Source: Limnomonas spitsbergensis (taxonomy: Eukaryota; Chlorophyta; Chlorophyceae; Chlamydomonadales). From it: DNA of 64,000 nucleotides. Made by a program: the position numbers and the translations under genes. The notes under the pieces are model-generated. The model did not search any database. It was not told where the DNA came from and saw only the letters and a list, made by a program, of their open reading frames with translations. This document shows, piece by piece, positions 53,790-64,000 of the stretch. Each line of letters begins with the position of its first letter. The first letter of the stretch is position 1. The stretch covers positions 1-64,000 of the forward strand of contig JAYJMM010000018.1 in the NCBI GenBank assembly GCA_037349105.1, written 5' to 3'.

Positions 53790-54841
53790 TCTCCCATGGG
53801 ATCATCTTGGCCACTTCCATTGCCACCGTGATCCAGCCTTCAAGGGCCCATGCGTCCATGCACCTGCCCAGGGTGGCCGTCCTATCCCCCTCAGGAAAGT
53901 CTGGGCGGGGCAACGTGGAACCCACAGCATACCCCATGGCCCTCTCCCGTTCATTGGCGTTAGGCTCTTGCAGGTCCCCCATGGGCCTGTACACTAGCCC
54001 AATCTGCCCGCTCCTGAAGGCGTACGATGCAGGTGCGGCCATCAGACACGGCAGCGCCCGCCTGGGCTGCCCTGACACATTGATGCGGTACCCGCCGTTG
54101 TCTGGGCAAGCAACCACCTGGGCCTTGCTACATACCCTCATCTAGGATGTCATCCACAATGCCATCGTGCGGCCTCTGAGCCTCTCGGATAACGTATTCA
54201 ATGTCTGCTGCTGGGGCCAAATTACCCCAGTAGTTGCGCGTGCGGGGGTATAGGAGCCCACCTGCGCCGCGTCGAATAGCGCTGGCCTGCCCAGGATCCT
54301 GCACACCTCACCAAAGGCATCCACACTGGCCTTCTCACTCCTTTGATTCATCTGCATGGCTACATTCTCGATCAGAAAGGCAGGTGGCCTGGCCTTCTGC
54401 AGGATTTGCAGTGTGCCTAGCAACCTGACCAGCGGAAAGAAATACTTGCTCATGTCCCCCTCGAGCCCCTTGCCTTTGCCTGCAGACGAGTGATCGTGGC
54501 ACTCCCATCCCGCTACCATGAACCGCTGGCGCCTATCCTGGGCCTCTGCCTCTATGAAGTGCTGGGTAGTGATGGCATACACGTCCTGGGGTAGTGTCCT
54601 GAATGCGCCCACAGACGCCGATGCAGGGTGCAACAGAGGGAACTGCCTGAGTGTGCAACTGCACCAACCGCCCACCGGCAATTTCCCGCATTGCCGCACT
54701 GGTGTCCGCATACAAGTACTTTGTGACTGGGATACCTGCCCTGAGCACCATTTCGAACCCTGAGCACATACCTCTTAAGGGCTCGAACATGACAACCCCC
54801 TCCTTTTCCGGGGCCCGGACCGCCTCCTCTGGCAGGCACAT
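53790..54841 (-). pseudogene. DNMT3-like cytosine-5 DNA methyltransferase inside the gypsy Pol
   Basis: Motifs appear in canonical order. Motif I: VVMFEPLRGMCSGFEMVLRA (about 54,740-54,799). Motif IV: AGWECHDHSSAGKGKGL, catalytic cysteine codon at 54,499-54,501. Motif VI: AFLIENVAM (E-N-V at about 54,361-54,369). Motif VIII: after a frame change, TRNYWGNLAP (about 54,240), very like the ARYFWGNLPG of DNMT3. A target-recognition-like stretch follows, then a C-terminal ERERAMGYAVGSTLPRPDF and a motif X-like LGRCMDAWALEGW. The Gln after the catalytic Cys is His here, but Gln in the 29.6 kb copy. Frameshifts near 54,650 and 54,245 break this copy. It would methylate cytosine in DNA, presumably that of the element or its target. 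Confidence 0.85.
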
Positions 54842-54891
54842 CGTGTCAACTCATGCATGAGGGTGAGTGGGGGTCGAACGGGGCAGGTGCG

Positions 54892-56580
54892 TCACACATC
54901 GCTGATCATGGACTTTGTTCTGGCCCTGCTGTCGAATGCCCGTTCCTTAGTGCTCACAGGCTGCGCCCGCTCATCGTCCTCATCCAATGCGCTGGAGATA
55001 GCCCGCCCGCACTGGGCCACTACACATGCCGCCTCTGCGGCCCTCAGCCTTTGAACCCCTCTTCTGCCTTCCTGTGCTAGGCGCACCACCTGGTCTGCGT
55101 GCCACTGGTTCACCCTGTCCAGCCCAGTGAGCATGGCTACTTGAATATGGCTGCCTTCCCCACCCGCCCCCCCTGTCTCGGGGGCGACATCATCCAGCCG
55201 GGCCCCCGTGCGGTCAGTGGTGGACTGGAGCGGCGATCTAGACGGGATATCTGCATTATGGTGGCATGCCCCTGCCCTGTGGACAATGGTAATGTCCAGC
55301 TCCTGGAGCATGAGAGCCCATCTGGCGTGCTGCCCTACCAGGGCCTCGTTATCCATGAGGTAGGTGAGAGGCTCGTGGTCCGTGATCAGGAGCACCTTGC
55401 ACCCAAACAGCATGTGGCCGTACGTACGTGCGGCGTGTACTGCAGCTAGCATCCCCCCCTGGTATGAAGAGTAATTCTTCTCACTCTTGTTCAGGGACCG
55501 CTAGGTGCAGGCTACCATGTATTCCCTTCCACTGTCGTCGCAATGCCCGAGCACGGCCCCTATCCCCTGTTTAGAGAAGTCGGTGTACAGCAAGAATGGC
55601 CGCGGCGGCCCTTGACCCCCCGGCCCAGTCCCGCTGTAATCCGGCCTGCGCAGGACCCTGCCACCCTCGCACATTTTAGTTTTGATCAGTTGGAAGGCCT
55701 GCGCCTGCTCTGGCCCCCATACGAACGGAACCCCCTTGACCAGCAGGGCGTTGATGCAGGCAGCCTTCTTAGAGAAGTCTGGGATATAGCACCGGTAAAA
55801 GTTCAAGAACCCCATGACCTCCTGGATGTTTTTGACCAATGCGGGTTCAGGCAGCGCCATGACGGCTGCTATCTTGGCTGCGTGCGGGTTCAGCCCCTGG
55901 GCCGACACATTGTGGCCTAGGTATTCCACCGTTGCGCACCCGAACAGGGACTTGTCTGGGTGTCCTCTCAGCCCCACCTTATGGAGCATGTCTAACATGA
56001 GCTCCACATGCCTGATGTGCTCTGCATGCGTGTCACTGTACACCAGCAAGTCGTCTATGAATGCGACACAAAAAGAGCTCAGGCTTGCCCTGGCAATCTC
56101 TTCTTCCATCGTGCGCTGGAAGAAGGGAGGCCCATTGCACAGGCCAAAGTTCAGCTTGGTGTACATCCACAGCTCAGGCCCCATCCAGAAAGCCGTCTTA
56201 GATAGGCTGGTCCTCAGCCTTGGTGGGGATCTGCATGAACCCCGACCTTAGATCCACCTTGCTAAACACCTTAGCCGTGCCCAGGTTCTGGAAAATTGTC
56301 CCCATCGTAGGGATGGCAAACTCCTGCTTGGCCGTGCGGAGGTTCAGCCTTCTCATGTCGGTCATGCGCAATGCGGTGATCTGACCAGAGCCATGTCTCG
56401 GCACTCTTTTTTGTAGCTACCACAGAGTTGGCTGCAAACCTTATGGCCCCCCCTGGGGCCTCTCACGATGATCCCCGCCTCTATCATGGGTTGGCACTTG
56501 TCTTTGAATATTGCGGCTTTGGGGGGCGGCATTTCCCTGGACTTCTGGAAGCACGAACTGTTTTCGTCTTGCAAAGCCAA
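54892..56580 (-). pseudogene. Ty3/gypsy reverse transcriptase and RNase H
   Basis: RT pieces: QPMIEAGIIVRGPRGG (frame 56580-56362), the first catalytic Asp in FSKVDLRSGFMQIP (frame 56404-56198), then GLCNGPPFFQRTM and the catalytic FIDDLLVYS at about 56,035-56,061 (frame 56184-55501), followed by VEYLGHNVSAQG. RNase H begins with LLYTDFSKQGIGAVL, then SLNKSEKNYSSYQGGMLAAV and LLITDHEPLTYLM. A TAG at 55,501-55,503 interrupts the RNase H in frame, and the sequence either side is continuous. Two single-base shifts (about 56,400 and 56,200) break the RT. The glutamate expected in the YSSYEGE-type motif is glycine. A linker of about 120 residues follows before the methyltransferase. Confidence 0.85.
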
Positions 56581-57107
56581 AGCGAACTCACCCTACGTGT
56601 CGCAGTAGCCTGGCAGGTCCTCCATGGAGTAAGCGAACGCGCCCTTGCGGTTCCGCAGACTCTGTTCCAGCTGCTCTTGCTGCTCGTCTTTGAAGTCAGG
56701 GTGCTTTCCAAGAAGCCACCCTCCCCCGTTTTGCCGTACTCTGAAGGAGCTTCCACCGCTCCCTCAGGTTGGAACATGTCTATCACCCCGGCTACTCGTT
56801 GCCCGTCTTCTGCCGCTGGCGCCTCCGCGCTGGTGTTGCCCTGCTGGCCCCACCTGTCCCGCTGGGCATGTCCACAGGTGGGCATGTCCACAGGTGGGCA
56901 CAGCCAGCCTGACTCGAGCTTTGCAGCAGCCTCCCTGCTGCTCACAAATGCCCCCTGCCATGCTGTGAAGCCTCCTCCTCGCACCCCCATTCCACTCGCT
57001 AGTTGGGCCCCAGGGATGCAGGATAGGAGCAACCACACCACCGCCAGCTGGCACAAACACACGAGTAGACCTCGGAATGCTGTGCACGAGAGCAGCCCCT
57101 TGCATGC
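56484..57107 (-). CDS. Hydrophobic segment and Gag-Pol linker (copy 2)
   Basis: From 57,107 the minus strand reads RPPACKGLLSCTAFRGLLVC, then LCQLAVVWLLLSCIPGA and GGGFTAWQGAFVSSREAAA, matching the segment at 22,145-21,978 in copy 1. Conservation in two diverged copies of one element argues for function. About 25 hydrophobic residues ending in P-G-A look like a membrane span or signal peptide. The rest of this 192-codon frame (to 56,484) is a low-complexity linker in front of RT with no protease motif. The formal start at 57,062 lies inside the hydrophobic segment; the frame is open further upstream. Confidence 0.5.
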   Translation of the reverse strand, partial: ACKGLLSCTAFRGLLVCLCQLAVVWLLLSCIPGAQLASGMGVRGGGFTAWQGAFVSSREAAAKLESGWLCPPVDMPTCGHAQRDRWGQQGNTSAEAPAAEDGQRVAGVIDMFQPEGAVEAPSEYGKTGEGGFLESTLTSKTSSKSSWNRVCGTARARSLTPWRTCQATATRRVSSLWLCKTKTVRASRSPGKCRPPKPQYSKTSANP

Positions 57108-57212
57108 AGGCGGCCGCTTGGGGGTGGGCAGAGGCTGCTCGGCGGGTGGTTGTGGCTGGGTGGGCGGCTGGCTCGGCGCGAGCGCTGCCTGGCATTGCGC
57201 GCGCTCTTTGCC

Positions 57213-58877
57213 TCAGCTGCCCTCGTCCTTGCGGCCTTGGTTGCTCCACCCTCGCCTTCTCCCGGCCTCTGAGGTCTGGTGCAACCTTGCTGCGGCCCGC
57301 CGTGCGCTGTCCTCCTCTGCCCTCTGCATCTGCTCGTCCTCCTGGCAGGCGGTCCCGTGCTTCCTCTTGCTGCTGCCGCTGGCCGCCCCTAGCGGCTGCT
57401 GGTCCTGCTGGTTGGGCTGGCGCATTTTTCTCTGGATGGCATGGTAGTCCCACAGGCAGGTCCTAGCCGGCAGCCTCCATTCTACAGGCCAGGTATCCAT
57501 TGGCCTGCCTGTGTCGGGCCAAACTCCCTCCTCATTTGCCCGAACCAGGGCATGAGCTCCCAACATCAAGATTTGGGCGCACTGGACAGCGTGCATGGAC
57601 GGCTGCCTAGAGTGGCCCTTGACCTCCCTGAACCACTCCAAGCATGGTGAGGAGCGGTAAGCCCCCTTCCTGGCCTGGTATGCCTCCTCCGTCCTGCGGG
57701 CCTCGATGGCCTGCTGCACCTCGCCGATCGTTGCCCGGCTCTGATCTGCCCACAGCACCACTTCATTTTCGCTGGGCAGCTCCTCCTGCGCTGCGCACCA
57801 CCATCGTACTTCGTTCCTGGAGTCCTCTGCCAGCTGCTTCCTCCTGAGGCTGCCCAGCGGCAGGTCCTGCGCCGGGCATGACTTTGTCTGGTGGCCACGC
57901 TGGCAGCAGATGGCGCACCGGCTCGCCCGCTCCTCTGGTGCTGGGCAGGCTGGATAGTCGTGCCCTTCCTAACCGCATCGCATACACGGCTCTCCGCTGG
58001 TGGGGCCGTGTCCCCATGCCGGTGGTACCGAGTCGCTGCAGCTGTAGCAAGCCCACACTCCTCTGCGGCTGCCCCCTGTGTCCTGCCTGTCCGCGCAACT
58101 CCCGCAGGCTGAACCGTGGCACTTGCAGCACTGCTTGCTGGGCTGCTTAGCCGAGTGGAGGGCATTCCCGCATCCCAGGCACTGCGGCTGCTCGTTCTTG
58201 GTCTCTGTGCAGAATCTGCATACCCTGGCTCCACCAGTCCTGGGGGGTCGCATGCACAGGTCATGCCATGGTGCGCCACACTTGCCGCACTGGATGACGG
58301 GCTCGCCGCTGCAGCTCCTGTCGCATCCCGCACATGGCCTGTGGCCCCCAGCTCCCTCGGCCGTGCTCCTGCAGGGTCGTGTGCTGGCAGCCTCGGCCTC
58401 GCCGCTGGCCTGGCTAGTGCTGCCTTTGCTCTTCTCCTCCTCCTGCTGCTGGCTTGCCGCGTGCGCCCGCTGGCCTCCCAGCTTGCGGGTGCTGTGTAGC
58501 CCTCCCCCTCTGCTGCCCGCGGTCATGCTGTCCATCTGAACCTGGTCAGCTGGTGGCTGAACGAAAGGTGGCTGCAGGCCCCGTTGTGCCCCTTTGGTAG
58601 CTCCCAAGTCCTCCACCTGTGCCGCAGCAGGCTCCTCGGCCTCCGGCCCACTGTTTGTGCTCAGGGATCCCTCCATGGGCCCCAGCTCCTCCGCATGGCT
58701 GTCTATGGCTGGCAGCTGGCCCTTGGCCTCGGTGCTCTCCTCACTCATGTGGGCTAGCAAACTGCCCTCGAAGGCCTGCCGTAGGCCCCTTGCTGCTTGG
58801 CTGAAACAGCTCATTCTGGGGTCTGGGTCGGGGTCCGGGACCATGCTCAGCATGTACCGCATGCTGGCTTCAATCAT
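57213..58877 (-). CDS. Gag/Pol segment with PHD-like and second zinc cluster (copy 2)
   Basis: The frame 58877-57969 (302 codons) has a PHD-type finger at residues 182-223 (58,209-58,334): C182-x2-C185, C197-x2-C200-x4-H205-x2-C208-x11-C220-x2-C223. A second Cys/His-rich cluster lies at residues 233-280 (CLGCGNALH, CCKC, CGSC, ACYSC). This is a second zinc/chromatin-type module besides the one behind the integrase. After a frame change the frame 57761-57213 continues with a helical part (TIGEVQQAIEARRTEEAYQ) and a basic tail. Copy 1 lacks the zinc region. The function of the cluster is unknown; protein or histone binding is plausible. Confidence 0.65.
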
Positions 58878-58907
58878 GTTGGCCCTGGTACTGCGCTCCC
58901 CTTGGTC

Positions 58908-60081
58908 CTACCCCCCTGAGGACTCCCTTTCCAACCTCTGCCGGTCGAGATGGGCCACGAAGCTCCTCAGCTCATTGCCCCATTGCTCGGTGCTGAAGTT
59001 CCCCAGCTCGCCCACGGGTTCCCTTACATGCACCATGGCTGGTGTGCCAGGTCCTCCACTTCCCGGGCTGCCGGCCTCGCTGCTGCTCTCGCTGAGCCCG
59101 CCGCTTACCATAGGCTCTGAGGCTTCCTGGCGGTTCCTCCTCAGACTCTGTATCTTCAATCAGCGGCTGTCGCCCTTCCAGCGGGTCCTCATCGTCCGAT
59201 GACGGCCACTCCACCTCAAAGTCCTCTCCCCAGGCTGATATAAAGAGAGCCACCTCGCCCGATCCGAAAAGCATATCAAACAGCTCCTCTGAGCCCTGGC
59301 TGCCTGGGCTGCTGAGTTATCTATAGGCTCCCTATCTGTCTCGGGGCCTCCCTTGGCGGGCCGCGATGCCTTGGTCCAGCATCCTGGTCAGCTCCCTCTG
59401 GTAGTCCTCCATGTCGGCCCCGTGGAACCAGGGGTGAAGTGTGCGTGCTCCCAAAGGGTGGCGCTGACACCACAGGTCGACCGTGGCCAACGGGGCGGAC
59501 CAGTGGGGGGTCAGATCCGACAACCTCCCGTCGTAGTAGACAGCCCTTTCCGCCTGCACCCACTGGCTCACGAAGGCCTCGAGCCTGTTCACTGCGAAGG
59601 CCGAGCTGGCTAGCTCCGTCTCTCCCTGCCACATAGGAGCCCCTGGCTCTGGTGGGCAGGGCCCGTAAGGCTGTGTGGGGCATTCAGCTCGCTCCAGGGG
59701 TGCCCAAAGCTCGTCCACGATCCACACGTCCCTCAGGGCCGCGGACAGCTGTTCAGGCGTCAGGGTCATGTTCAAGACCATCATCATGATGGCCCACACG
59801 GCGGGGTCGTCCGCCCCCCTGACCAAGCTCAGGGCGTGTCCCTCGGCCTCCTCCACACTAGAGCACCGGGCGCTCCTTGTCTCGCTGGGGGTCCTGAAGA
59901 AAAAATAGACCGGCTGGTCGTCCCTGAGCGCGTGCATGTGGATCCACGCCCTAGGCTCCGGAGCCGGCAGGTCTCCACCTTCCGCTACGTCCTCGCGGTA
60001 GTATGCCACCACCTGCCTCACCGGGATAGCCACCCTGGCCTCTCCTGGCGCGAATCCCCATGGTACTGCCTGGCCCAGCAC
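58908..60081 (-). CDS. Conserved Gag-like region B, C-terminal part (copy 2)
   Basis: The frame 60081-59332 (249 codons) encodes AVPWGFAPGEARVAIPV, AWIHMHALRDDQPVYFF and LTPEQLSAALRDVWIV, aligning with 24,430-23,675 of copy 1 over its whole length. It also carries a second conserved block, NRLEAFVSQWVQAERA. A further piece in the frames 59274-58908 has STEQWGNELRSFVAHL. Region B occupies the usual position of a capsid, but I cannot assign it to a known capsid family. A frame change near 59,320 separates the pieces. Confidence 0.55.
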
Positions 60082-60269
60082 GACCCTGGGGATGGTCCGC
60101 CCCCTGGCGACGATGCTCTCGCACTGGCGGGGCGCGGTGGGGTGGAGCAGCCCTGCCCCGTCGTAGCCGTCCCCGTCTCGCCTTGCCGCAAGGCCAGCCG
60201 CAATCCTCGCGGTAGCCTGCGTGGGGACGTAGAAAGCCTAGTTGGCCAGGTACGGGTGGTCTGCCAGGC

Positions 60270-61614
60270 TCAGGACGCAGCATTCCGCCCATGGTGTCTG
60301 TACGAACCCCTCCTGGGCCTGCTTCCACATCTCATTGGTGCGGGCGATCTCTGGGACGTCCTGGGCGGCCCGGGCCTGCTCCTCCACGGCTGTGACCCCC
60401 TACTTGGCCACGGATCCCAGGAGCTCGCTGGTGCAGTATGCGTAGATGCGGTGCCTCCAGTTGGTTCGCATAAACTCCTCAATGGATGTGCTGGGCTTGA
60501 TGTACCCTTTAAGAGCTGCAAATCAACAGAACCGCTGTCACAGCGTCCCATGGGAACACCAGCCGCGCCACCGCCTGCGAAGCCGCCCTCTTGTTGACGC
60601 AGATCACCTCCCCCTCGGACATGCACCTTTGGTTCTGCAGCCTGCATAGTCCGTCGGCGCTCTGAGCCAGGAGATTGATCATGGCTGCGGTTGAGGCGGC
60701 GTCTGGCATGTCTGTACCCATCCAGTACCACTGCACGAAGCCCCAACGCGGCCAGAGGTCTGGCGGGTCCGGCCTAGGGGCACCGCTCTCCTCTTGCTTG
60801 TATTCGTTATACTCGCTATTCACTGGGCTGCCCCTGTCCAGCGGTCCTGTCGGCTGCTCCTCCCCGCCGCCGTTAGGGGCCTGATAGATGTCCACCTTCA
60901 TGGGCTCATCCTTGCCCCACTCCCATATGTGGCTACGACGGCCTCCGGCGGTGACAGGGCAGCTGCTGGCTGTGCCCTCCCTCGCCTCCTGGGCCTCCAT
61001 CTTCTGACTTGTCTCGCTGCTTCCTGAGCCCTTGGGCCGGCGGCAGGGCCACGGGGCCTGGGTGTACCTGGGCGTGGCACGTCAGAGACTCGGTCAGGGC
61101 CTAGCGAGGGTTCATCATGCTCCCATGCGTCCTCGGGGTACACCTCTAGCTGGTCTAGGCCGCGGTTGGGGGCGCTCCCTTCAGAGCCGCCCCAGCTCTC
61201 CTCAATGCCTTCTTCTTCTTTGGCCCACTCATCCAAGAGGAAGTCCTTCTGTAGGGAATGCCACCCTTCCTGCGGCGCCGGAGCCCCCATGCGCCTAAGG
61301 CCTTGCAAGACCCGTAGGGCGTGGGGTGTGCTCTTGGACGCTCCCATGGGCCTAGTCATGTAGTAATTGGTGGCTAGTGCGTCAACTGCCATCCTCCAGT
61401 AGTATTTCTGCTGGGCCACCTGGCCCTCCTGCACCGCGGGGTCCATAGATGGGGGCCATTTCTCCCCCGCCCAGGTTGGTAGCGTGCCGCCATCCAAGTC
61501 GCTCCCCCTGGTATGGTCATTAGGCACCCATGGTTCCCTTTGCCTGCCCACCTTTCTCCGTCCGGCGGCCCTGGCAGCCCTGGGTGGTGCTGGTCGGCTT
61601 GCCTGACCGCCCAA
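60270..61614 (-). CDS. Conserved Gag-like region A and start of region B (copy 2)
   Basis: The frame 61614-60898 (238 codons) includes region A: EGQVAQQKYYWRMAVDALA, GAPAPQEGWHSLQ and an acidic stretch, matching copy 1 (25,820-25,600) and copy 3 (63,330-63,500). The frame 61000-60509 gives the beginning of region B (WGFVQWYWMGTDMPDAAST, then VARLVFPWDAVTAVLL). Neither part contains catalytic residues. The shared pattern in three copies confirms the reading frames. Confidence 0.55.
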
Positions 61615-62636
61615 ACCTCGAAAGGCTCAGCCCTGGCCGCCTCGAACCTGTCGCGGAGGGTGTCGCGCTGTCTGCTGCCGCTGGCTGGCTCCTCCTGCCT
61701 GGTATGGCTCGGCCTGGCCGCCTCCCAGGCCTGCTGCCGGTCACCTCCTCTGCCGACGTGCTGCCAGGCCCGCCCCTGGTTGCGGCTGCACTCGTGGGCG
61801 TAATACCCTAGTTCTCCGCAGGTGAAGCTCGAGCCCTTCTGGTGGGCTGCAGCCTTTTCACCCCTGCCCTGGGTGTGCCCTTCCTGTGGCGTCCACGTGA
61901 TCCTTCTGCTGGGGCTTAGGGTCCCGCCCGGTGCCCTGCGCTCCCTGCTTGGGCTCTGGGCTTTGCCCCCACGTCCTGCGCTCTCAGCTCGGGCTGTGGG
62001 CCGAGCCCCTCGGCCCATGCTCCATGCCTGGGCTCTGGGCCCTGCTCCACTGCTTGCGCTCCCTGATTGGGCTCATGGCCCTGCTGTGCGGTTTCCGCTC
62101 CCTGCTTCTGTCCTCACGCCTGGGCTCCTCCCTTACAACGACAGGGCTGCGACTCCTAGCTCGGCGCTACCGGTCTCTGGCCTCTGGGCTGTTGTGTGCC
62201 CTGCCGCTGGGGCGCGGCCCTTTGCTGCTGCTGACGGCACTGGGCTCGGGGGACCGCCCCATGCTCGAGGGCCCTTCGCCTGTGGAGTGCTGTGCTGTAT
62301 CGCCCTTTCTGCCCGCAAGCGCCTCCCGCGGTGTTGCACCTAGGCGCTAGCAGCCCTTCTGCCCCTCCAGCCGCTGCGGCGCTCAGGGCTCCCTTTCCTG
62401 GGACAGCGTCCCCCCTCGGCGCTGGCGGGTCTGCTCCTATCCTTTCCGCTGGAGCTGCGGTCCGGACTGCGGCCAGGCCTCCTTGCTGCTGGACTTGGGC
62501 TGCAGCTGGCGTCCACCCTGGGCTGTTCGGCCACCTCCTGCTTCACTCTGCCGCCGCTGCCTTTCTGGACGGGCCCGTGCTCCTCCAGGGCCTTCCACAG
62601 GTCGGGGTCGCCGAGTGTGTCCAGGAGCTTTTGCAC
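61374..62636 (-). CDS. Gag N-terminal region with degenerate zinc knuckle (copy 2)
   Basis: The frame 62636-62340 begins KLLDTLGDPDLWKALEEHG and turns into a serine/arginine-rich tract. The frame 62018-61374 contains SSFTCGELGYYAHEC at about 61,790-61,830, which lines up with the CCHC knuckle of copies 1 and 3 but has serine for the first cysteine and tyrosine for the histidine, so zinc binding is lost. The next part (EAARAEPFEVWAVRQAD) leads to region A. Alanine-, arginine- and proline-rich sequence between 61,900 and 62,350 is of low complexity. Confidence 0.5.
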
Positions 62637-62879
62637 CGCGTCGTCCTTTGACCTTGTGCTGAGTGTTCCGTCGCCGCTGTCTTGCGCGGCTTCTTTTGCC
62701 TCGTCCTCTTGACCCTCGTCCTGCTGCGGCTGTGCAGTCTCTCTGGCCCGGCTGATGACCTTGCTCCAGGTTGGCCCGTGGCTGCCGCTAGGGCCCGCCT
62801 GGTGCTGCCCCCAGGCCTCGACCCCCCAGAGTACAGAGGGACAGGCTTCCCGAGCAGCAGCGCAGGATGGGAGGGGCGC

Positions 62880-64000
62880 ATACCCTCCAATACCATGGAG
62901 TGGGGCAGCCTGTCATCCCAGCAAGGGACAGCTATAGGGCAAAGGCAAGACCGGTGCTTCGGGTGCGGGAGCGACGCCCATAAGCTCAAGGCCTGCCCGC
63001 ACAGGACCCAACAGGATAGGACAGAGCCGCCCGTGGGCTGTCAAATCCCGGAGGGGGTAGACCACCTACAGCAGCCAGACGACTTGCCCGCTGACTATTT
63101 TGCCAGGCTCATGGCGATGGCCACGGCCCAGGCAGTACCATCAAGGTGCGGCAGAGCGCCCAGCAGCCTCAGCTCATCCATGTGGGACGCGGGAAAAAGG
63201 GCGGACCAGGGGGGGCGAGGCCCTCAGGGTCACAATACAGGCAACACCGCCAGGGGCGGGTAGAGCACGCAGGGTCCCAGGCCGGCCCATGGGGCTTTGA
63301 CGGAATGAGCAAGCCAATGGGGTTGTACCACATGGCGTGCCTGGGCCTTGCGCCAAATCTGTTCGGAACACGCCCTATGGGAATGGAGTTCTCGGCCAAT
63401 CACGCCACCGAGGTTATGCGTGGGCTCCAGCTTCATGGAGCCCCAGCGCCGTGCCCGCAAGGATGGGGCATAAAACTGCTAGAATGGCGAGAGGCTGCCA
63501 TGGCTAGGCAGGAAAACAGAAGTGCAGTGGCCTGGGAGAGGGGCAGAGCAGAGGATATATAGCGAAGGGGCGGAACCCTATGATGAGGCATGAGGGAATT
63601 CAGAGCAGGGCGACATGACCGAGGAGGAGTATTCTGACATGGCAGCTGCCCTCCCCGTGTCCTGCCCAGGGACACCAAGAGCCGTGGACATTACGCCGGG
63701 GCGAGAGCCCAAGAGCGAGGCAGGGGGCGCAAGTAGTTGGCTCAACGGCAACAGCCGCGCTGGGACTGAGCCCGGGCAAGAGGAGCAGAGCGGAAGAACC
63801 GACATACGGCAGTGCAAGCCATTGGATAATGGCCGGTGGCACAGGCAGGGTAGCCAAGCGGTGGAGAGGTCAGGCTCTAGGCAGGGCGGCCAAAGCAGCT
63901 GGGACCCAGAAGAGGGGGCAGAGGGACCCAGGCACCAGGCAGTGGGCAGGCACAGGGGGGTCAGTGGAACCGAGCCCATAGCCGCGAATGAAAGGGAACA
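62880..64000 (+). mobile_element. Gag region of a third copy, plus strand, running off the window
   Basis: A perfect CCHC knuckle (DRCFGCGSDAHKLKACPHR; Cys at about 62,953) is followed by MPLYH-type spacer and region A (RPMGMEFSANHATEVMRGLQ, GAPAPCPQGWGIKLLEW; frame 63,146-63,562). An ATG at 63,615 then opens a frame to the window end (MTEEEYSDMAAALPVS..., acidic and serine/glycine-rich), equivalent to the part between regions A and B of the other copies. The orientation is opposite to copy 2, with the switch between about 62,640 and 62,880, so two Gag 5' ends face each other head to head without an intact LTR between them. Confidence 0.65.

Larger units (their letters stand above)
51674..62640 (-). 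mobile_element. Ty3/gypsy-type retrotransposon internal region with embedded DNA methyltransferase (copy 2)
   Basis: Minus-strand order: Gag coiled-coil start (62,636), degenerate zinc knuckle (about 61,810), region A (61,440), region B (60,900-59,332), PHD-like zinc region (58,334-58,037), hydrophobic segment (57,107-57,005), reverse transcriptase (56,580-55,680), RNase H (55,600-55,250), cytosine-5 methyltransferase (54,800-53,790), integrase (53,420-52,300) and PHD finger (52,177-52,041), then the LTR from 51,630. The order RT-RNase H-integrase and the FIDD RT box place it in Ty3/gypsy. I found no aspartic protease motif. Frameshifts and stops in every enzyme show a decayed copy. The 5' LTR would lie beyond about 62,640, but another element in opposite orientation begins at about 62,880. 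Confidence 0.85.

Overview
This window is eukaryotic nuclear DNA, most likely from a green alga or a related microalga. Several genes are split by GT-AG introns. The dominant non-LTR retrotransposon carries two endonucleases, an architecture known to me from the Dualen/RandI elements of Chlamydomonas. The species cannot be fixed from the sequence. Most of the window is mobile DNA. Nearly every retrotransposon reading frame is broken by frameshifts or stops, so the coding entries are mostly degraded copies whose domains are still readable.

Layout. 1-10,050: a 5'-complete, 3'-cut non-LTR retrotransposon on the minus strand. In order it encodes a basic/hydrophobic N-terminal ORF, a Josephin-like and an OTU-like cysteine protease, an AP-type endonuclease, reverse transcriptase, a PHD finger, a Dam-like methylase fold, RNase H and a restriction-like endonuclease. 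10,053-21,888: about 13.4 tandem copies of a ~886 bp unit, which is part of the LTR of the Ty3/gypsy family found further right. 21,889-27,820: a minus-strand Gag-region fragment of that family. 28,291-32,112: LTR fragments, a trapped exon, and a small LTR element whose internal part is mostly a cytosine-5 methyltransferase remnant. 32,113-47,938: lower-copy DNA with minisatellites, an inverted-repeat element, and two convincing intron-containing host genes (43,221-44,478 plus; 45,697-47,001 minus). 47,939-51,630: a long LTR split by a 1.77 kb hAT-like insertion with an 8 bp target duplication. 51,674-62,640: the internal region of a minus-strand Ty3/gypsy element (Gag, PHD, membrane segment, RT, RNase H, DNA methyltransferase, integrase, PHD). 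62,880-64,000: the Gag region of a third copy, on the plus strand.

The main discovery candidate is the gypsy element. A DNMT3-like cytosine-5 methyltransferase lies between RNase H and integrase, and a PHD finger is fused behind the integrase, so one polyprotein could both write DNA methylation and bind chromatin. An unrelated non-LTR element in the same window independently combines a PHD finger with a second kind of DNA-methylase fold. The gypsy LTR also carries an internal duplication that readily explains how an 11.8 kb satellite-like array grew from it.
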